Assembly (NCBI GenBank): GCA_030678995.1
Contig: JAUXTQ010000038.1
Coordinates: 160,117 to 224,116, forward strand
Reading direction: 5' to 3'
Length of the DNA stretch: 64,000 bases
Source: Caulobacter sp.
GTDB lineage: Bacteria > Pseudomonadota > Alphaproteobacteria > Caulobacterales > Caulobacteraceae
The notes below the pieces were generated by a model that made no database searches, was not told the origin of the DNA, and worked only from the letters and a program-made list of their open reading frames with translations. Shown piece after piece: positions 34,571-43,138 of this stretch. Positions within the stretch are counted from its first letter, which is position 1, and the number at the start of each line of letters is the position of its first letter. A program made the translations under genes and the position numbers.

Positions 34571-34747
34571 CTAGCTGTTGTCCTGGGTCGGGGCGCCGGG
34601 GCCGTTCTTCTTGATGGACTCGATGGCGTTCTGGGCGTTGGCCTTGGAGCTGTAGCCCTCGGTCGAGAACATGACCTCTTCGTTGTATTTGAAGCGGACC
34701 CGGAACTCGCCGGCTTTGTCCTTGTAGATCTCGAACGTGTGGGCCAT
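34571..34747 (-). CDS. DUF1508 (YegP-like) small protein
   Basis: A 58-residue protein beginning MAHTFEIYKDKAGEFRVRFK, with the DUF1508 signature of a beta-strand pair followed by FSTEGYSSKANAQNAIESIK. The family usually has one or two such units; this has one. AGGAGCGAG precedes ATG 34747. Role unknown; members are small abundant cytoplasmic proteins. Confidence 0.88.
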   Translation of the reverse strand: MAHTFEIYKDKAGEFRVRFKYNEEVMFSTEGYSSKANAQNAIESIKKNGPGAPTQDNS

Positions 34748-34838
34748 CGGCTCGCTCCTGCACTGTCGGAAGGCCGACAGTCGGACCGGGTCGGGCAGGG
34801 GTCAATCAGGCCGGCGGCCACAATGGCGTGAGGCGACG

Positions 34839-35213
34839 CTATCCGTGCGACGGCGCCGGCCGGATCGACCACAGGGCGCCGACGAAGGCCCCCTTGATGC
34901 GCGGCAGCAGCAGCAGGATCAGGGTCGTGAGGGAGAACAGGGCCACTGGCACCGTCACCCAGGGCGAGGTCTCCCAGACGAACGGGAAGAAGAACATCGG
35001 CGCGACGACCAGGTGGCCGACCAGCAGGATGGTGAAATAGGCCGGGCCGTCGTCCGCGGGGTAGGCCGACAGGTTGTGGCCACAGGTCTCGCAGGTCGGC
35101 GCGACCTTCAGGTAGCCGCGGAAAAGGCGCCCCTCGCCGCAGTGCGGGCAGTGCTGGCGCAGGCCGCGCATGAAACCGGTCACGAACGGGCGGAGTTCAG
35201 TCTGTTTGGACAT
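34839..35213 (-). CDS. DUF983 zinc-ribbon membrane protein
   Basis: A 124-residue protein, MSKQTELRPFVTGFMRGL, with two CxxC pairs (QHCPHCGEGRLF and PTCETCGHNL) that form a zinc ribbon, followed by two transmembrane helices (FTILLVGHLVVAPMFFFPFV and VALFSLTTLILLLLP). ATG 35213 has GGAG upstream; another ATG three codons earlier is possible. DUF983 proteins are common next to respiratory or cell-envelope genes; the function is not established. It diverges from the L,D-transpeptidase gene. Confidence 0.88.
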   Translation of the reverse strand: MSKQTELRPFVTGFMRGLRQHCPHCGEGRLFRGYLKVAPTCETCGHNLSAYPADDGPAYFTILLVGHLVVAPMFFFPFVWETSPWVTVPVALFSLTTLILLLLPRIKGAFVGALWSIRPAPSHG

Positions 35214-35384
35214 GGTCTCCATATGGTCGCTTTCATGGTCTTGGAAAAGGTCTCTCGCCGCGCGAATCTGGCGAGACGGCAACACTGCCGATCTCTTTTC
35301 GTGTCTGGCGCGACATCGTTGCGCGCACGGCCGGAAGCTCTGCTAGGGTTGCCCCACTGGGCTTTTGAGGGCGTACAGGGTTTG

Positions 35385-36872
35385 ATGCCGCATCTGACGC
35401 GTAAGGCCGCCACGGGATGTATGGCCGTGGCCCTGATTGGGGTTGGGCTGTCGTCTGCGCTCGCCCAGACGCCGCCGCCGACCGCCTACACCCGGCCGAC
35501 GTCGATGCCGACGGCGTCGCTTCCGGCTGCCATCCAGCTGACCCCGGCCCAGGCCGAGTTGCTCCAGAAGACCCTCGCCGAATCCGACCGGCACGGCTTC
35601 GAGCCGGGCGAGTTCGCCCCGCGCGGACCCGGCGACGCGGCCCTGATCGAGGCGGCGATCCGCTACGCCGGGGCGGTCAAGACCGGCCGGCTGGCGCCCG
35701 AAGGATTTCGCGCCGACTGGGGTCTGCGCCCGATGCCGTTCGACGCCCGCGCCGGCCTGGCCCGGGCGGTGGCCGACGACAGGCTGGAAGCCTGGCTCAA
35801 GAGCCTGCCGCCCGACTATCCCGGCTACGAGACCCTGCAGCGGGGCCTGGCCACCTATCGCGCCATCAGGGCCGGCGGCGGCTGGCAGTCGCTGCCCCCG
35901 GGCGCCGACCTGAAACTGGGCTCAACCGGGCCCGCCGTCGATCTGTTGCGCGCCCGCCTGGCGGCCGAAGATCGGGACGCGCCGGCGGCTGTCGCCCGCA
36001 CAGAGGTTCCCCCTGCCCCCGCCGGTCAGCCGCAGGCGGTTGGCGAGCCGCTGTTCGACATGGCCCTGGCCGAGGCGGTCAAGCGGGCCCAGAAGCGCAT
36101 GGGCCTGGAGCCCAGCGGCACGGTCGGCGCGGCCACCCGCGCGGCCCTCAACACCCCTGTGCAGCGCCGCATCGACCAGATCGTCGCCAACATGGAACGC
36201 TGGCGCTGGCTGCCGCCGGTGATGCCGGCCGACCGGGTGCAGGTGAATGTCGCCGCCGGCGTGCTGACCCTGTTCAAGGCCGACCAGCCGACCCTCTCGA
36301 TGCGGGCGGTGACCGGCAAGCCGAACGGCGGCGAGACGCCGCTGCTCAGCTCCGAGATCCATAGCGTTGTGCTCAATCCGCCCTGGAACGTGCCGGCCGG
36401 CATCGCCGCGCGCGAGTTGCTGCCCCGCGGCCGCGCCTATCTGGCCAGCGCCGGCTTCCGCATCCTGCCGGGCGGCGGACTGCAACAGACGCCGGGCCCC
36501 GGCAGCGCGCTGGGCCTGATCAAGTTCGACTTCAACAATCCCTACGCGGTCTATCTGCACGACACGCCGAGCAAGGGCGGCTTCTCCCGCTACACGCGCC
36601 TGGCCAGCCACGGCTGCGTGCGGCTCGAAAAGCCCCTCGCCCTGGCGCGGGCCATCATGGAGGGCGACCCGGTCTGGACGCCGGAAGTGATCGACGCGAC
36701 CATCGCCGGCGGCAAGACCACCCGGGCGCCCGTGGCCCGGCCGGTCGCGGTGTTCCTGCTCTACTGGACCGCCTATGTGACGCCCGATGGCCAGGTCAAC
36801 TTCCGCCAGGATCCCTACGGCTGGGACACCCTGCTGATCCAGCGGATCGCCGCCCAGGGGCGCCCGGCTTGA
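35385..36872 (+). CDS. L,D-transpeptidase (YcbB-like)
   Basis: A 495-residue periplasmic enzyme that makes 3-3 cross-links in peptidoglycan or attaches proteins to it. The start ATG 35385 precedes a signal peptide (CMAVALIGVGLSSALAQ). Then come a long substrate-cap/scaffold region, a peptidoglycan-binding segment (LKLGSTGPAVDLLRARLAAE), and the YkuD catalytic domain with NPPWNVPAGIAARELLP, YLHDTPSKGGFSRYTRLASH and HGCVRLEKP, whose Cys is the nucleophile. The order matches YcbB rather than the short YkuD type. Its stop overlaps the start of the M15-like gene, indicating a cell-wall operon. Confidence 0.93.
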   Translation: MPHLTRKAATGCMAVALIGVGLSSALAQTPPPTAYTRPTSMPTASLPAAIQLTPAQAELLQKTLAESDRHGFEPGEFAPRGPGDAALIEAAIRYAGAVKTGRLAPEGFRADWGLRPMPFDARAGLARAVADDRLEAWLKSLPPDYPGYETLQRGLATYRAIRAGGGWQSLPPGADLKLGSTGPAVDLLRARLAAEDRDAPAAVARTEVPPAPAGQPQAVGEPLFDMALAEAVKRAQKRMGLEPSGTVGAATRAALNTPVQRRIDQIVANMERWRWLPPVMPADRVQVNVAAGVLTLFKADQPTLSMRAVTGKPNGGETPLLSSEIHSVVLNPPWNVPAGIAARELLPRGRAYLASAGFRILPGGGLQQTPGPGSALGLIKFDFNNPYAVYLHDTPSKGGFSRYTRLASHGCVRLEKPLALARAIMEGDPVWTPEVIDATIAGGKTTRAPVARPVAVFLLYWTAYVTPDGQVNFRQDPYGWDTLLIQRIAAQGRPA

Positions 36873-37531
36873 TTGGCCGGCGCAAGCTGCTGTCGGCCGG
36901 ACTGGCCGGACTGGCGGCCGGCGCCGCCACGAGCAGCCGCGCCCAGGAGGTCGCTCCGACCGCCCCTGCCGCCGATCCGCAGCCGGGCCCGCGGGTGGAT
37001 CCCGAGGACGATGTCGCCGACTTCCTGCTCTCGCCGATCCCGCTGACGCCCCCGCCGCCGGGGCCGCGCCACCTGAAGTTCCGTCACCTGCACACCGGCG
37101 AGGAGCTCGAGGCGGTCTACTGGGACGGGGGCAGGTACGTCTGGGACGCCATGCAGGCGATCAACAACCACCTGCGCGACTTCCGCTCCACCGAGGTGCA
37201 CCCCGTCGACGTGCGGCTGCTGGATCTGCTGTTCACCCTGCAGTCGCTGACCGGCTCGAAGGAGCCCTACCGCATCATTTCCGCCTTCCGCTCGCCGGCG
37301 ACCAACGAGATGCTCAGCGGCCAGAGCGCCGCGACCAACGGCTCGTCCCAGGTGGCGAAGAAGAGCCTGCATATGGAAGGCAAGGCCATGGACGTGCGTC
37401 TGAATGACGTGTCCCTGACCGGCTTCCGCGATGCGGCGCTGACATTGCAGGGCGGGGGAGTGGGCTACTATCCGGACTCCGCATTCATCCATATTGATAT
37501 CGGCCCGGTCAGGACCTGGCAGGGCACGTAG
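36869..37531 (+). CDS. M15/DUF882-type murein peptidase (YcbK-like), Tat signal
   Basis: A 220-residue zinc peptidase-like protein beginning MIGRRKLLSAGLAGLAAGAA, a twin-arginine-type signal. The catalytic domain has the metal motif SLHMEGKAMDVRL (HxxGxAxD) and a C-terminal FIHIDIGPVR (HxD), as in the DUF882/YcbK branch of M15 peptidases. It likely trims peptide cross-links in the periplasm. The start is TTG 36869, overlapping the stop of the transpeptidase gene, as in the pairing of ycbB and ycbK in other bacteria. Confidence 0.9.
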   Translation: MIGRRKLLSAGLAGLAAGAATSSRAQEVAPTAPAADPQPGPRVDPEDDVADFLLSPIPLTPPPPGPRHLKFRHLHTGEELEAVYWDGGRYVWDAMQAINNHLRDFRSTEVHPVDVRLLDLLFTLQSLTGSKEPYRIISAFRSPATNEMLSGQSAATNGSSQVAKKSLHMEGKAMDVRLNDVSLTGFRDAALTLQGGGVGYYPDSAFIHIDIGPVRTWQGT

Positions 37532-37543
37532 GGGGTAGCAGGC

Positions 37544-37870
37544 ATGGCTCAGAAATCGGGAGGCGGCTGGTTCTGGCTGATCCTCGGCATCCTGGCGGGG
37601 GTCGCGCTGACCCTGGCGGCGCTGATGTTCCTCAACGCCGGTTCCGGCGACGGCGCCGACGGGCGCACGGCCGCCGATGACGCCGCCGCCGCCGCCCAGG
37701 CGCCCGACCAGGCCCTGCCGGCGCCGGTCGAGCCGGAAAAGAAGTCCGATCCTGTCCCTGTGCCCCGCGACGCGGGACTCGATCCGGCTTCCGACGACCA
37801 GATCGCCGACGACGCGGCGGCGTCCGGCATGACCTCCCGTACGCCCCCGCCGTCCACTGATGGCGAATAA
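37544..37870 (+). CDS. Small membrane-anchored acidic protein
   Basis: A 108-residue protein with one N-terminal membrane helix (WFWLILGILAGVALTLAALM) and a disordered tail rich in Ala, Asp and Pro (PAPVEPEKKSDPVPVPRD). I do not recognise a family. It follows the murein peptidase gene by 12 bases and may be part of that cell-envelope operon. Confidence 0.7.
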   Translation: MAQKSGGGWFWLILGILAGVALTLAALMFLNAGSGDGADGRTAADDAAAAAQAPDQALPAPVEPEKKSDPVPVPRDAGLDPASDDQIADDAAASGMTSRTPPPSTDGE

Positions 37871-37930
37871 TCGCCGCGCCGGTCTGGATAGCGGCGCCGA
37901 CGCGGGCTAAAACAACTGTTCGAGCATCTT

Positions 37931-39805
37931 GTGCGGGCGCAGGACGAGCCATCTCCGAGTAATGGGGACGGCCCTTCGCCCTCAGACACGGGAGCGGGGG
38001 GAGAGGAGTTCTACGCGTTGGAGCCTACGAACACCGAGGCGCCGGAATACTTTCACAAGGTCGTCGATTGCCAGTGGGCCTGTCCGGCCCACACGCCTGT
38101 GCCTGAGTACATCCGCCTGATCGCCCAGGGTCGGCATGCCGACGCCTACATGGTCAACTGGAAGTCCAACGTCTTCCCCGGGATCCTCGGGCGGACGTGC
38201 GACCGCCCCTGCGAGCCGGCCTGCCGGCGCGGGCGGGTCGAGGACGAGGAAGACCCCGTCGCCATCTGCCGCCTCAAGCGGGTCGCCGCCGACAACAAGG
38301 GCGATGTCTCCGCCCGGATGCCCTCGGCCCCGACCCGCAAGATCGGCAAGACGGTCGCCTGCGTCGGCGCCGGTCCCGCCGCGATGACCGTGGCCCGCGA
38401 CCTGGCCCCGCTGGGCTATCACGTCGTGGTCTATGACGCCGACGCCAAGTCCGGCGGCATGATCCGCAGCCAGATCCCGCGCTTCCGCCTGCCCGAGAGC
38501 GTCATCGACGAGGAGATGGGCTTCATCACCGACCTTGGCCTGGAGATGCGCCTGGGCGAGCGGATCGACAGCCTGGGCGCGCTGCTCAGGGAAGACTACG
38601 ACGCGATTTTCGTCGGGACGGGGGCCCCGCGTGGCCGCGACCTGGACGTACCCGGCCGGCAGGAAGCCGCCGCCAACATTCACATCGGCATCGACTGGCT
38701 CTCCAGCGTCTCCTTCGGCCACATCGAACAGATCGGCCGGCGGGTGATCGTGCTGGGCGGCGGCAACACCGCCATGGACTGCTGCCGCACCTCGCGCCGC
38801 CTCGGCGGCGAGGACGTGAAGGTCATCGTCCGCTCCGGCTACGAGGAAATGAAGGCCTCGCCCTGGGAGAAGGAGGACGCCCAGCACGAGGGCATCCCGA
38901 TCCACAACTTCCTGGTCCCCAAGGCCTTCACCCACGAGAACGGCCGGCTGACCGGCGTGACCTTCGAGAAGGTCGGGGCGGTGTTCGACGAGAAGGGCCG
39001 GCGTTCGCTCAAACCCACGGGCGAACCGGACCAGCACTTCGAATGCGACGACGTGCTGGTGGCCATCGGCCAGGAGAACAGCTTTCCCTGGATCGAGCGC
39101 GACATCGGGCTGGACTTCAACGAGTGGGGCATGCCGGTGGTCGATCTGATCACCTTCCAGTCGACCCACGAGCGGGTGTTCTTCGGCGGCGACGCGGCCT
39201 TTGGTCCCAAGAACATCATCTGGGCGGTGGCGCACGGCCACGACGCGGCGATTTCCATCGACCACTTCTGCCGCGGCGAGGACGTTCGCCTGCGGCCGCC
39301 ACCGGGCGTGCTGGTGTCGTCGCAGAAGATGGGCATCCACGAGTGGAGCTACGACAACGACGTCTCGCCCGAGGATCGCCAGGTCGTTCCGCTGCTGCCG
39401 ATCAAGGAAGCCCTGGCTGACGTGAAGGCCGAGGTCGAGCTGGGCTTCGACGAGAAGCTGGCCTGGGCCGAGACCCAGCGCTGCCTCAACTGCGACGTCC
39501 AGACCATGTTCGCCGCGCCCCTGTGCATCGAGTGCGACGCCTGTGTCGACATCTGCCCGACCGACTGCATCACCTTCACGGTCAACGGCGAGGAGGAGGA
39601 ACTGCGGCCCCGCCTCAAGGCGCAGGCGCTCAACCTGACCCAGGACCTCTATGTCTCCGGGACCCTTCCAACGGGGCGGGTGCTGGTGAAGGACGAGGAC
39701 GTCTGCCTGCACTGCGGCCTCTGCGCCGAGCGCTGCCCGACCGGAGCCTGGGACATGCAGAAGGTCGTGATTGAAATGGCCCACGCCGGAGGCTGCTCCA
39801 AATGA
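37931..39805 (+). CDS. GltD-like flavoprotein with fused ferredoxin domains, partner of the 2-oxoacid oxidoreductase
   Basis: A 624-residue redox protein. The N-terminus carries the Fer4_20-type cluster region (CQWACPAHTPVPEYIRLIAQ; CDRPCEPACRRG). An FAD/NAD(P)-binding part follows with VACVGAGPAAMTVARDLAPL, VIVLGGGNTAMDCCRTSRRL and VFFGGDAAFGPKNIIWAVAH. The C-terminus has two 4Fe-4S motifs (CIECDACVDICPTDC; CLHCGLCAERCPTG). It probably passes electrons between NAD(P)H and the ferredoxin-type acceptor of KorAB. The GTG 37931 start is uncertain. The next gene overlaps as ATGA, giving a three-gene operon. Comparable fusions accompany KorAB in some aerobic bacteria (recall). Confidence 0.88.
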   Translation: MRAQDEPSPSNGDGPSPSDTGAGGEEFYALEPTNTEAPEYFHKVVDCQWACPAHTPVPEYIRLIAQGRHADAYMVNWKSNVFPGILGRTCDRPCEPACRRGRVEDEEDPVAICRLKRVAADNKGDVSARMPSAPTRKIGKTVACVGAGPAAMTVARDLAPLGYHVVVYDADAKSGGMIRSQIPRFRLPESVIDEEMGFITDLGLEMRLGERIDSLGALLREDYDAIFVGTGAPRGRDLDVPGRQEAAANIHIGIDWLSSVSFGHIEQIGRRVIVLGGGNTAMDCCRTSRRLGGEDVKVIVRSGYEEMKASPWEKEDAQHEGIPIHNFLVPKAFTHENGRLTGVTFEKVGAVFDEKGRRSLKPTGEPDQHFECDDVLVAIGQENSFPWIERDIGLDFNEWGMPVVDLITFQSTHERVFFGGDAAFGPKNIIWAVAHGHDAAISIDHFCRGEDVRLRPPPGVLVSSQKMGIHEWSYDNDVSPEDRQVVPLLPIKEALADVKAEVELGFDEKLAWAETQRCLNCDVQTMFAAPLCIECDACVDICPTDCITFTVNGEEEELRPRLKAQALNLTQDLYVSGTLPTGRVLVKDEDVCLHCGLCAERCPTGAWDMQKVVIEMAHAGGCSK

Positions 39806-41640
39806 CCCGCCGGACCAGCGCGGTGAACGACTTCGTGGTCAAGTTCGCCAACGTCAACGGATCGGGCTCGGCCTCGGCCAACGGCCTGTTCGTCAAGGCG
39901 ATCCTGCGGATGGGCGTGCCGGTGGCGGCGCGCAACATCTTCCCGTCCAATATCCAGGGCCTGCCGACCTGGTACGAGATCCGCGTCAGCGGCGAGGGCT
40001 GGCTGGGCCGGCGCGGCGGGGTCGACCTGATGGTCGCCATGAACCCCCAGACCTGGGATCGCGACCTCGCAGAGATCGAAGCCGGCGGCTACCTGTTCTA
40101 CGATTCCACCAAGCCGATGCCGCCCGGCCGGTTCAAGGACGGCATCAACGTCGTGGGCGTGCCCCTGACCGCGCTCTGCAACGCCGCCTATTCCCGGCCG
40201 TCAGACCGCAAGGTGCTGAAGAACATCATCTATCTGGGCGCCCTGACCTATCTGCTGGGCATCGAGACCGAGGTGGTCGAGACTCTGCTGGCCGAGCAGT
40301 ACGCCTCCAAGCCGGCGCTGGTGCCGGCCAACATCGAGGCCCTGCAGATCGGCTTCAACTACGCCCGGGACAATCTCAAGCCGCTCGGCCTGCAGCTGAA
40401 GCGCGCCGACGCCGTGGGCGACCGCATCTTCGTCGACGGCAACACCGCCGCGGCCCTGGGCGCGGTCTATGGCGGGGCCACGGTCTGCGCCTGGTATCCG
40501 ATCACCCCCTCGACCTCGCTCGCCGAGGCGTTCACCGACTACTGCAAGAAGCTGCGTCACGACCCGGAGACGAAAGAGGCGCGCTACGCCATCGTTCAGG
40601 CCGAGGACGAGATCGCCTCAATCGGCATCGTCGTCGGCGCCGGCTGGAACGGCGCGCGGGCCTTCACCTGCACCTCGGGACCAGGCGTCTCGCTGATGCA
40701 GGAATTCATCGGCCTTAGCTACTTCGCCGAGATCCCCGCGGTGATCTTCGACGTGCAACGCGGCGGGCCGTCCACCGGCATGCCCACCCGCACCCAGCAG
40801 TCGGACCTCCTGTCGGCCGCCTACGCCAGCCACGGCGACACCAAGCACGTCATGCTGCTGCCCGAGGGCCCCGGCGAGTGCTTCGAGATGGGGGCCCAGG
40901 CCTTCGACCTCGCCGACCGCCTGCAGACCATGGTCTTCGTCATGCTCGATCTGGACATGGGCATGAACGAGTGGCTGACCGCCCCCTTCGCCTGGGACGA
41001 CAGCAAGACCCTCGACCACGGCAAGGTGATGACCGCCGCGATGCTCGAGGCCGGCGCTGACTTTGGCCGGTACAAGGATGTCGATGGCGACGGCATCCCC
41101 TTCCGCACCCTGCCGGCGACCCATCCGTCAAAGGGCGCCTACTTCACCCGCGGCACCTCGCGCGATCCCTACGCCCGCTACAGCGAGGAGGGGGCCGTCT
41201 ATGTCGACAACATGGAGCGGCTGCTGCGCAAGTTCGATACGGCCAAGTCGCTGGTGCCGGCGCCGATCCACCGCAAGGCGGCCAAGGCGACGCGCTACGG
41301 CGTGATCTACTATGGCTCGACCGCGCCGGCGATGGACGAGGCTCTGGCCGGGCTCGAGGCCAAAGGCCTGCATGTGGACGCCCTGCGGGTCCGCGCCTTC
41401 CCGTTCCCGGGCGAGGTGTTCGACTTCATCGCCCACCACGACCTGGTCTTCGTCGTCGAACAGAACAGGGATGCCCAACTTCGCGCGTTGCTGATCAACG
41501 AGGGCGGGGTCGATCCGGCCCGGCTGGTGAAGGTGCTCAACTACGACGGCTCGCCGATCACGGCGCGCTTCATCCTGGCCGAGTTGGCCCGGGGGATGGG
41601 CGCGGTCGATGTGAACGCCGCCGGGGAGATGGCCAAATGA
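39802..41640 (+). CDS. korA: 2-oxoacid:ferredoxin oxidoreductase, fused gamma-alpha subunit
   Basis: A 612-residue subunit. Residues 1-190 are the gamma domain (FVVKFANVNGSGSASANGLF), and the rest is the alpha subunit (GNTAAALGAVYGGATVCAWY, PITPSTSLAEAF, GPGVSLMQEFIGLSYFAEIP, VQRGGPSTGMPTRTQQSDLL). Together with the beta subunit it oxidises 2-oxoacids such as 2-oxoglutarate to acyl-CoA and reduces ferredoxin. The GGPSTGMPTRTQQSDL segment is the CoA-binding type of the family. It overlaps the flavoprotein gene upstream and the beta gene downstream by four bases each. The exact substrate is not set by sequence. Confidence 0.93.
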   Translation: MTRRTSAVNDFVVKFANVNGSGSASANGLFVKAILRMGVPVAARNIFPSNIQGLPTWYEIRVSGEGWLGRRGGVDLMVAMNPQTWDRDLAEIEAGGYLFYDSTKPMPPGRFKDGINVVGVPLTALCNAAYSRPSDRKVLKNIIYLGALTYLLGIETEVVETLLAEQYASKPALVPANIEALQIGFNYARDNLKPLGLQLKRADAVGDRIFVDGNTAAALGAVYGGATVCAWYPITPSTSLAEAFTDYCKKLRHDPETKEARYAIVQAEDEIASIGIVVGAGWNGARAFTCTSGPGVSLMQEFIGLSYFAEIPAVIFDVQRGGPSTGMPTRTQQSDLLSAAYASHGDTKHVMLLPEGPGECFEMGAQAFDLADRLQTMVFVMLDLDMGMNEWLTAPFAWDDSKTLDHGKVMTAAMLEAGADFGRYKDVDGDGIPFRTLPATHPSKGAYFTRGTSRDPYARYSEEGAVYVDNMERLLRKFDTAKSLVPAPIHRKAAKATRYGVIYYGSTAPAMDEALAGLEAKGLHVDALRVRAFPFPGEVFDFIAHHDLVFVVEQNRDAQLRALLINEGGVDPARLVKVLNYDGSPITARFILAELARGMGAVDVNAAGEMAK

Positions 41641-42692
41641 CCTACATCACCAAGCCGCAGTTCCATCACCCCTCGCTGCCCGTCAACAAGGTCGGCTTCA
41701 CCCGCCGCGACTACGAAGGACGGGTTTCGACCCTCTGCGCCGGCTGCGGCCACGACTCGATCAGCGCCGCCATCGTCCAGGCCTGTTTCGAGATCGACCT
41801 GGAGCCGCACCGCCTGGCCAAGCTGTCGGGCATCGGCTGCTCGTCCAAGACGCCGGACTACTTCCTGGGCGCCAGCCACGGCTTCAACACCGTGCACGGA
41901 CGAATGCCCTCGGTGCTCACCGGCGCCAACCTGGCCAACCGCGAGCTGATCTATCTGGGCGTCTCCGGCGACGGCGACAGCGCGTCCATCGGCCTCGGCC
42001 AGTTCGCCCACGCCATGCGGCGCGGCGTGAACATGACCTACATCGTCGAGAACAACGGCGTGTACGGCCTGACCAAGGGCCAGTTTTCGGCCACCGCCGA
42101 CAAGGGCAGCAAGTCCAAGAAGGGCGTGGTCAATTCCGACAGCGGCATCGACCTGGTCGCCCTGGCCCTGCAGCTGGGCGCGACCTTCGTCGGCCGCAGC
42201 TTCTCCGGCGACAAGGCCCAGCTGGTGCCGTTGATCAAGGCGGCGCTGACCCACAAGGGCGCGGCCTTCATCGACGTGCTCAGCCCCTGCGTGGCGTTCA
42301 ACAACCACGCCGGCTCGACCAAGAGCTTCGACTTCGTCCGCGACCACAACGAGGCGGTCAACAAGCTGGACGTGATCCTCGGCCGCGCCCCGATCACCAC
42401 CGACTACGAGCCCGGCTCGCTGGTCGAGGTGGCCCAGCACGACGGCTCGCTGCTGCTGCTGCGCAAGGTGGACCTGGACTACGACGCCACCGACCGGGTG
42501 AAGGCCATGGCCTATCTGCACGAACGCCAGGCCAACGGCGAGATCGTCACCGGCCTGCTCTATGTCGATCCTGACGCCGAGGACCTGCACGACGCCCTGA
42601 ACACCGTCCACCGGCCGCTGAACACCCTGTCGGACGCGGAGCTCACCCCGGGGTCGCGGGCGCTGGACAAGATCAACGCGCGGCTGCGGTAA
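41637..42692 (+). CDS. korB: 2-oxoacid:ferredoxin oxidoreductase, beta subunit
   Basis: A 351-residue thiamine diphosphate-binding subunit. It has STLCAGCGHDSISAAIVQAC (part of the cluster ligands), GIGCSSKTPDYF and the ThDP/Mg motif GDGDSASIGLGQFAHAMRRG, continuing to VENNGVYGLTKGQFSAT. It is the catalytic partner of the gamma-alpha subunit. Presence in a probably aerobic alphaproteobacterium suggests an oxygen-tolerant Kor of the mycobacterial or Magnetococcus kind (inference). The stop is followed at once by a large inverted-repeat element. Confidence 0.94.
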   Translation: MTYITKPQFHHPSLPVNKVGFTRRDYEGRVSTLCAGCGHDSISAAIVQACFEIDLEPHRLAKLSGIGCSSKTPDYFLGASHGFNTVHGRMPSVLTGANLANRELIYLGVSGDGDSASIGLGQFAHAMRRGVNMTYIVENNGVYGLTKGQFSATADKGSKSKKGVVNSDSGIDLVALALQLGATFVGRSFSGDKAQLVPLIKAALTHKGAAFIDVLSPCVAFNNHAGSTKSFDFVRDHNEAVNKLDVILGRAPITTDYEPGSLVEVAQHDGSLLLLRKVDLDYDATDRVKAMAYLHERQANGEIVTGLLYVDPDAEDLHDALNTVHRPLNTLSDAELTPGSRALDKINARLR

Positions 42693-42695
42693 CGC

Positions 42696-43135
42696 TGACC
42701 TCTCCCTCTTGGGAGAGGGGGACCATGCGAAGCATGGTGGAGTGGGATGCGGCGCTGTTTGCAGGGACAGGCGCCAACCCCACCGCCACCCTCACGGCAT
42801 ACCTGCCCTGATGTCTTGACGGCCAGCTTTGCTCCGGCGACGGCCCTGCTCAAGGACCGCTTCGCGGCCGCGTAGCGGCGGGCCCGAGAGGGCCCGTCCT
42901 TGACCAGGTCCGGCGACCGGAGCGCATCATTCCATCAAGGCCAAAGGGCAGTTGTCATCCGGGGCGCGGGGACATGCACTTCAGTGCGTGTCCCCTGTTT
43001 GCCGGACGGTCGATCCGTCGGCGGCTGATCTTCTTGAGGAAGGGGACGCGCACTGAAGCGCGTGTCCAAGCGCTCGCAGCGCTTCCCACTCCACCACCCT
43101 TCGGGTGGTCCCCCTCTCCCAAGTGGGAGAGGTCA
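42696..43135. repeat. Composite inverted-repeat element between korB and the GH130 gene
   Basis: Gene-free, 440 bases. Outer arms at 42696-42747 and 43084-43135 are reverse complements at 47 of 52 positions. Each arm holds two hairpins (CTCTCCC...GGGAGAG and ACCA..CGAAG..TGGT). Four of the five differences fall in the second hairpin as compensatory pairs (TG/CA against CC/GG). Inside lie a 28-base hairpin at 42968-42995, identical to the one at 56103-56130, and a degenerate inverse copy at 43042-43067. Confidence 0.85.
42968..42995. repeat. 28-base hairpin repeat, copy 1
   Basis: The unit begins GGGGACATGCACTT and ends CAGTGCGTGTCCCC, an imperfect palindrome. Identical to 56103-56130 and to the reverse complement of 56160-56187, about 13 kb away, so it is a dispersed repeat. 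Confidence 0.85.
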
Positions 43136-43138
43136 TCC

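Noticed and set aside
37982..39784. A 600-codon minus-strand frame opposite the flavoprotein gene
   Set aside because: It is Val/Asp/His/Leu-rich antisense shadow with no motifs; the plus frame has clear FAD and 4Fe-4S signatures.
42696..43135. A CRISPR array in the korB-GH130 gap
   Set aside because: The repeats are inverted palindromes with unequal spacing, not regularly spaced direct repeats, and no cas genes are near.
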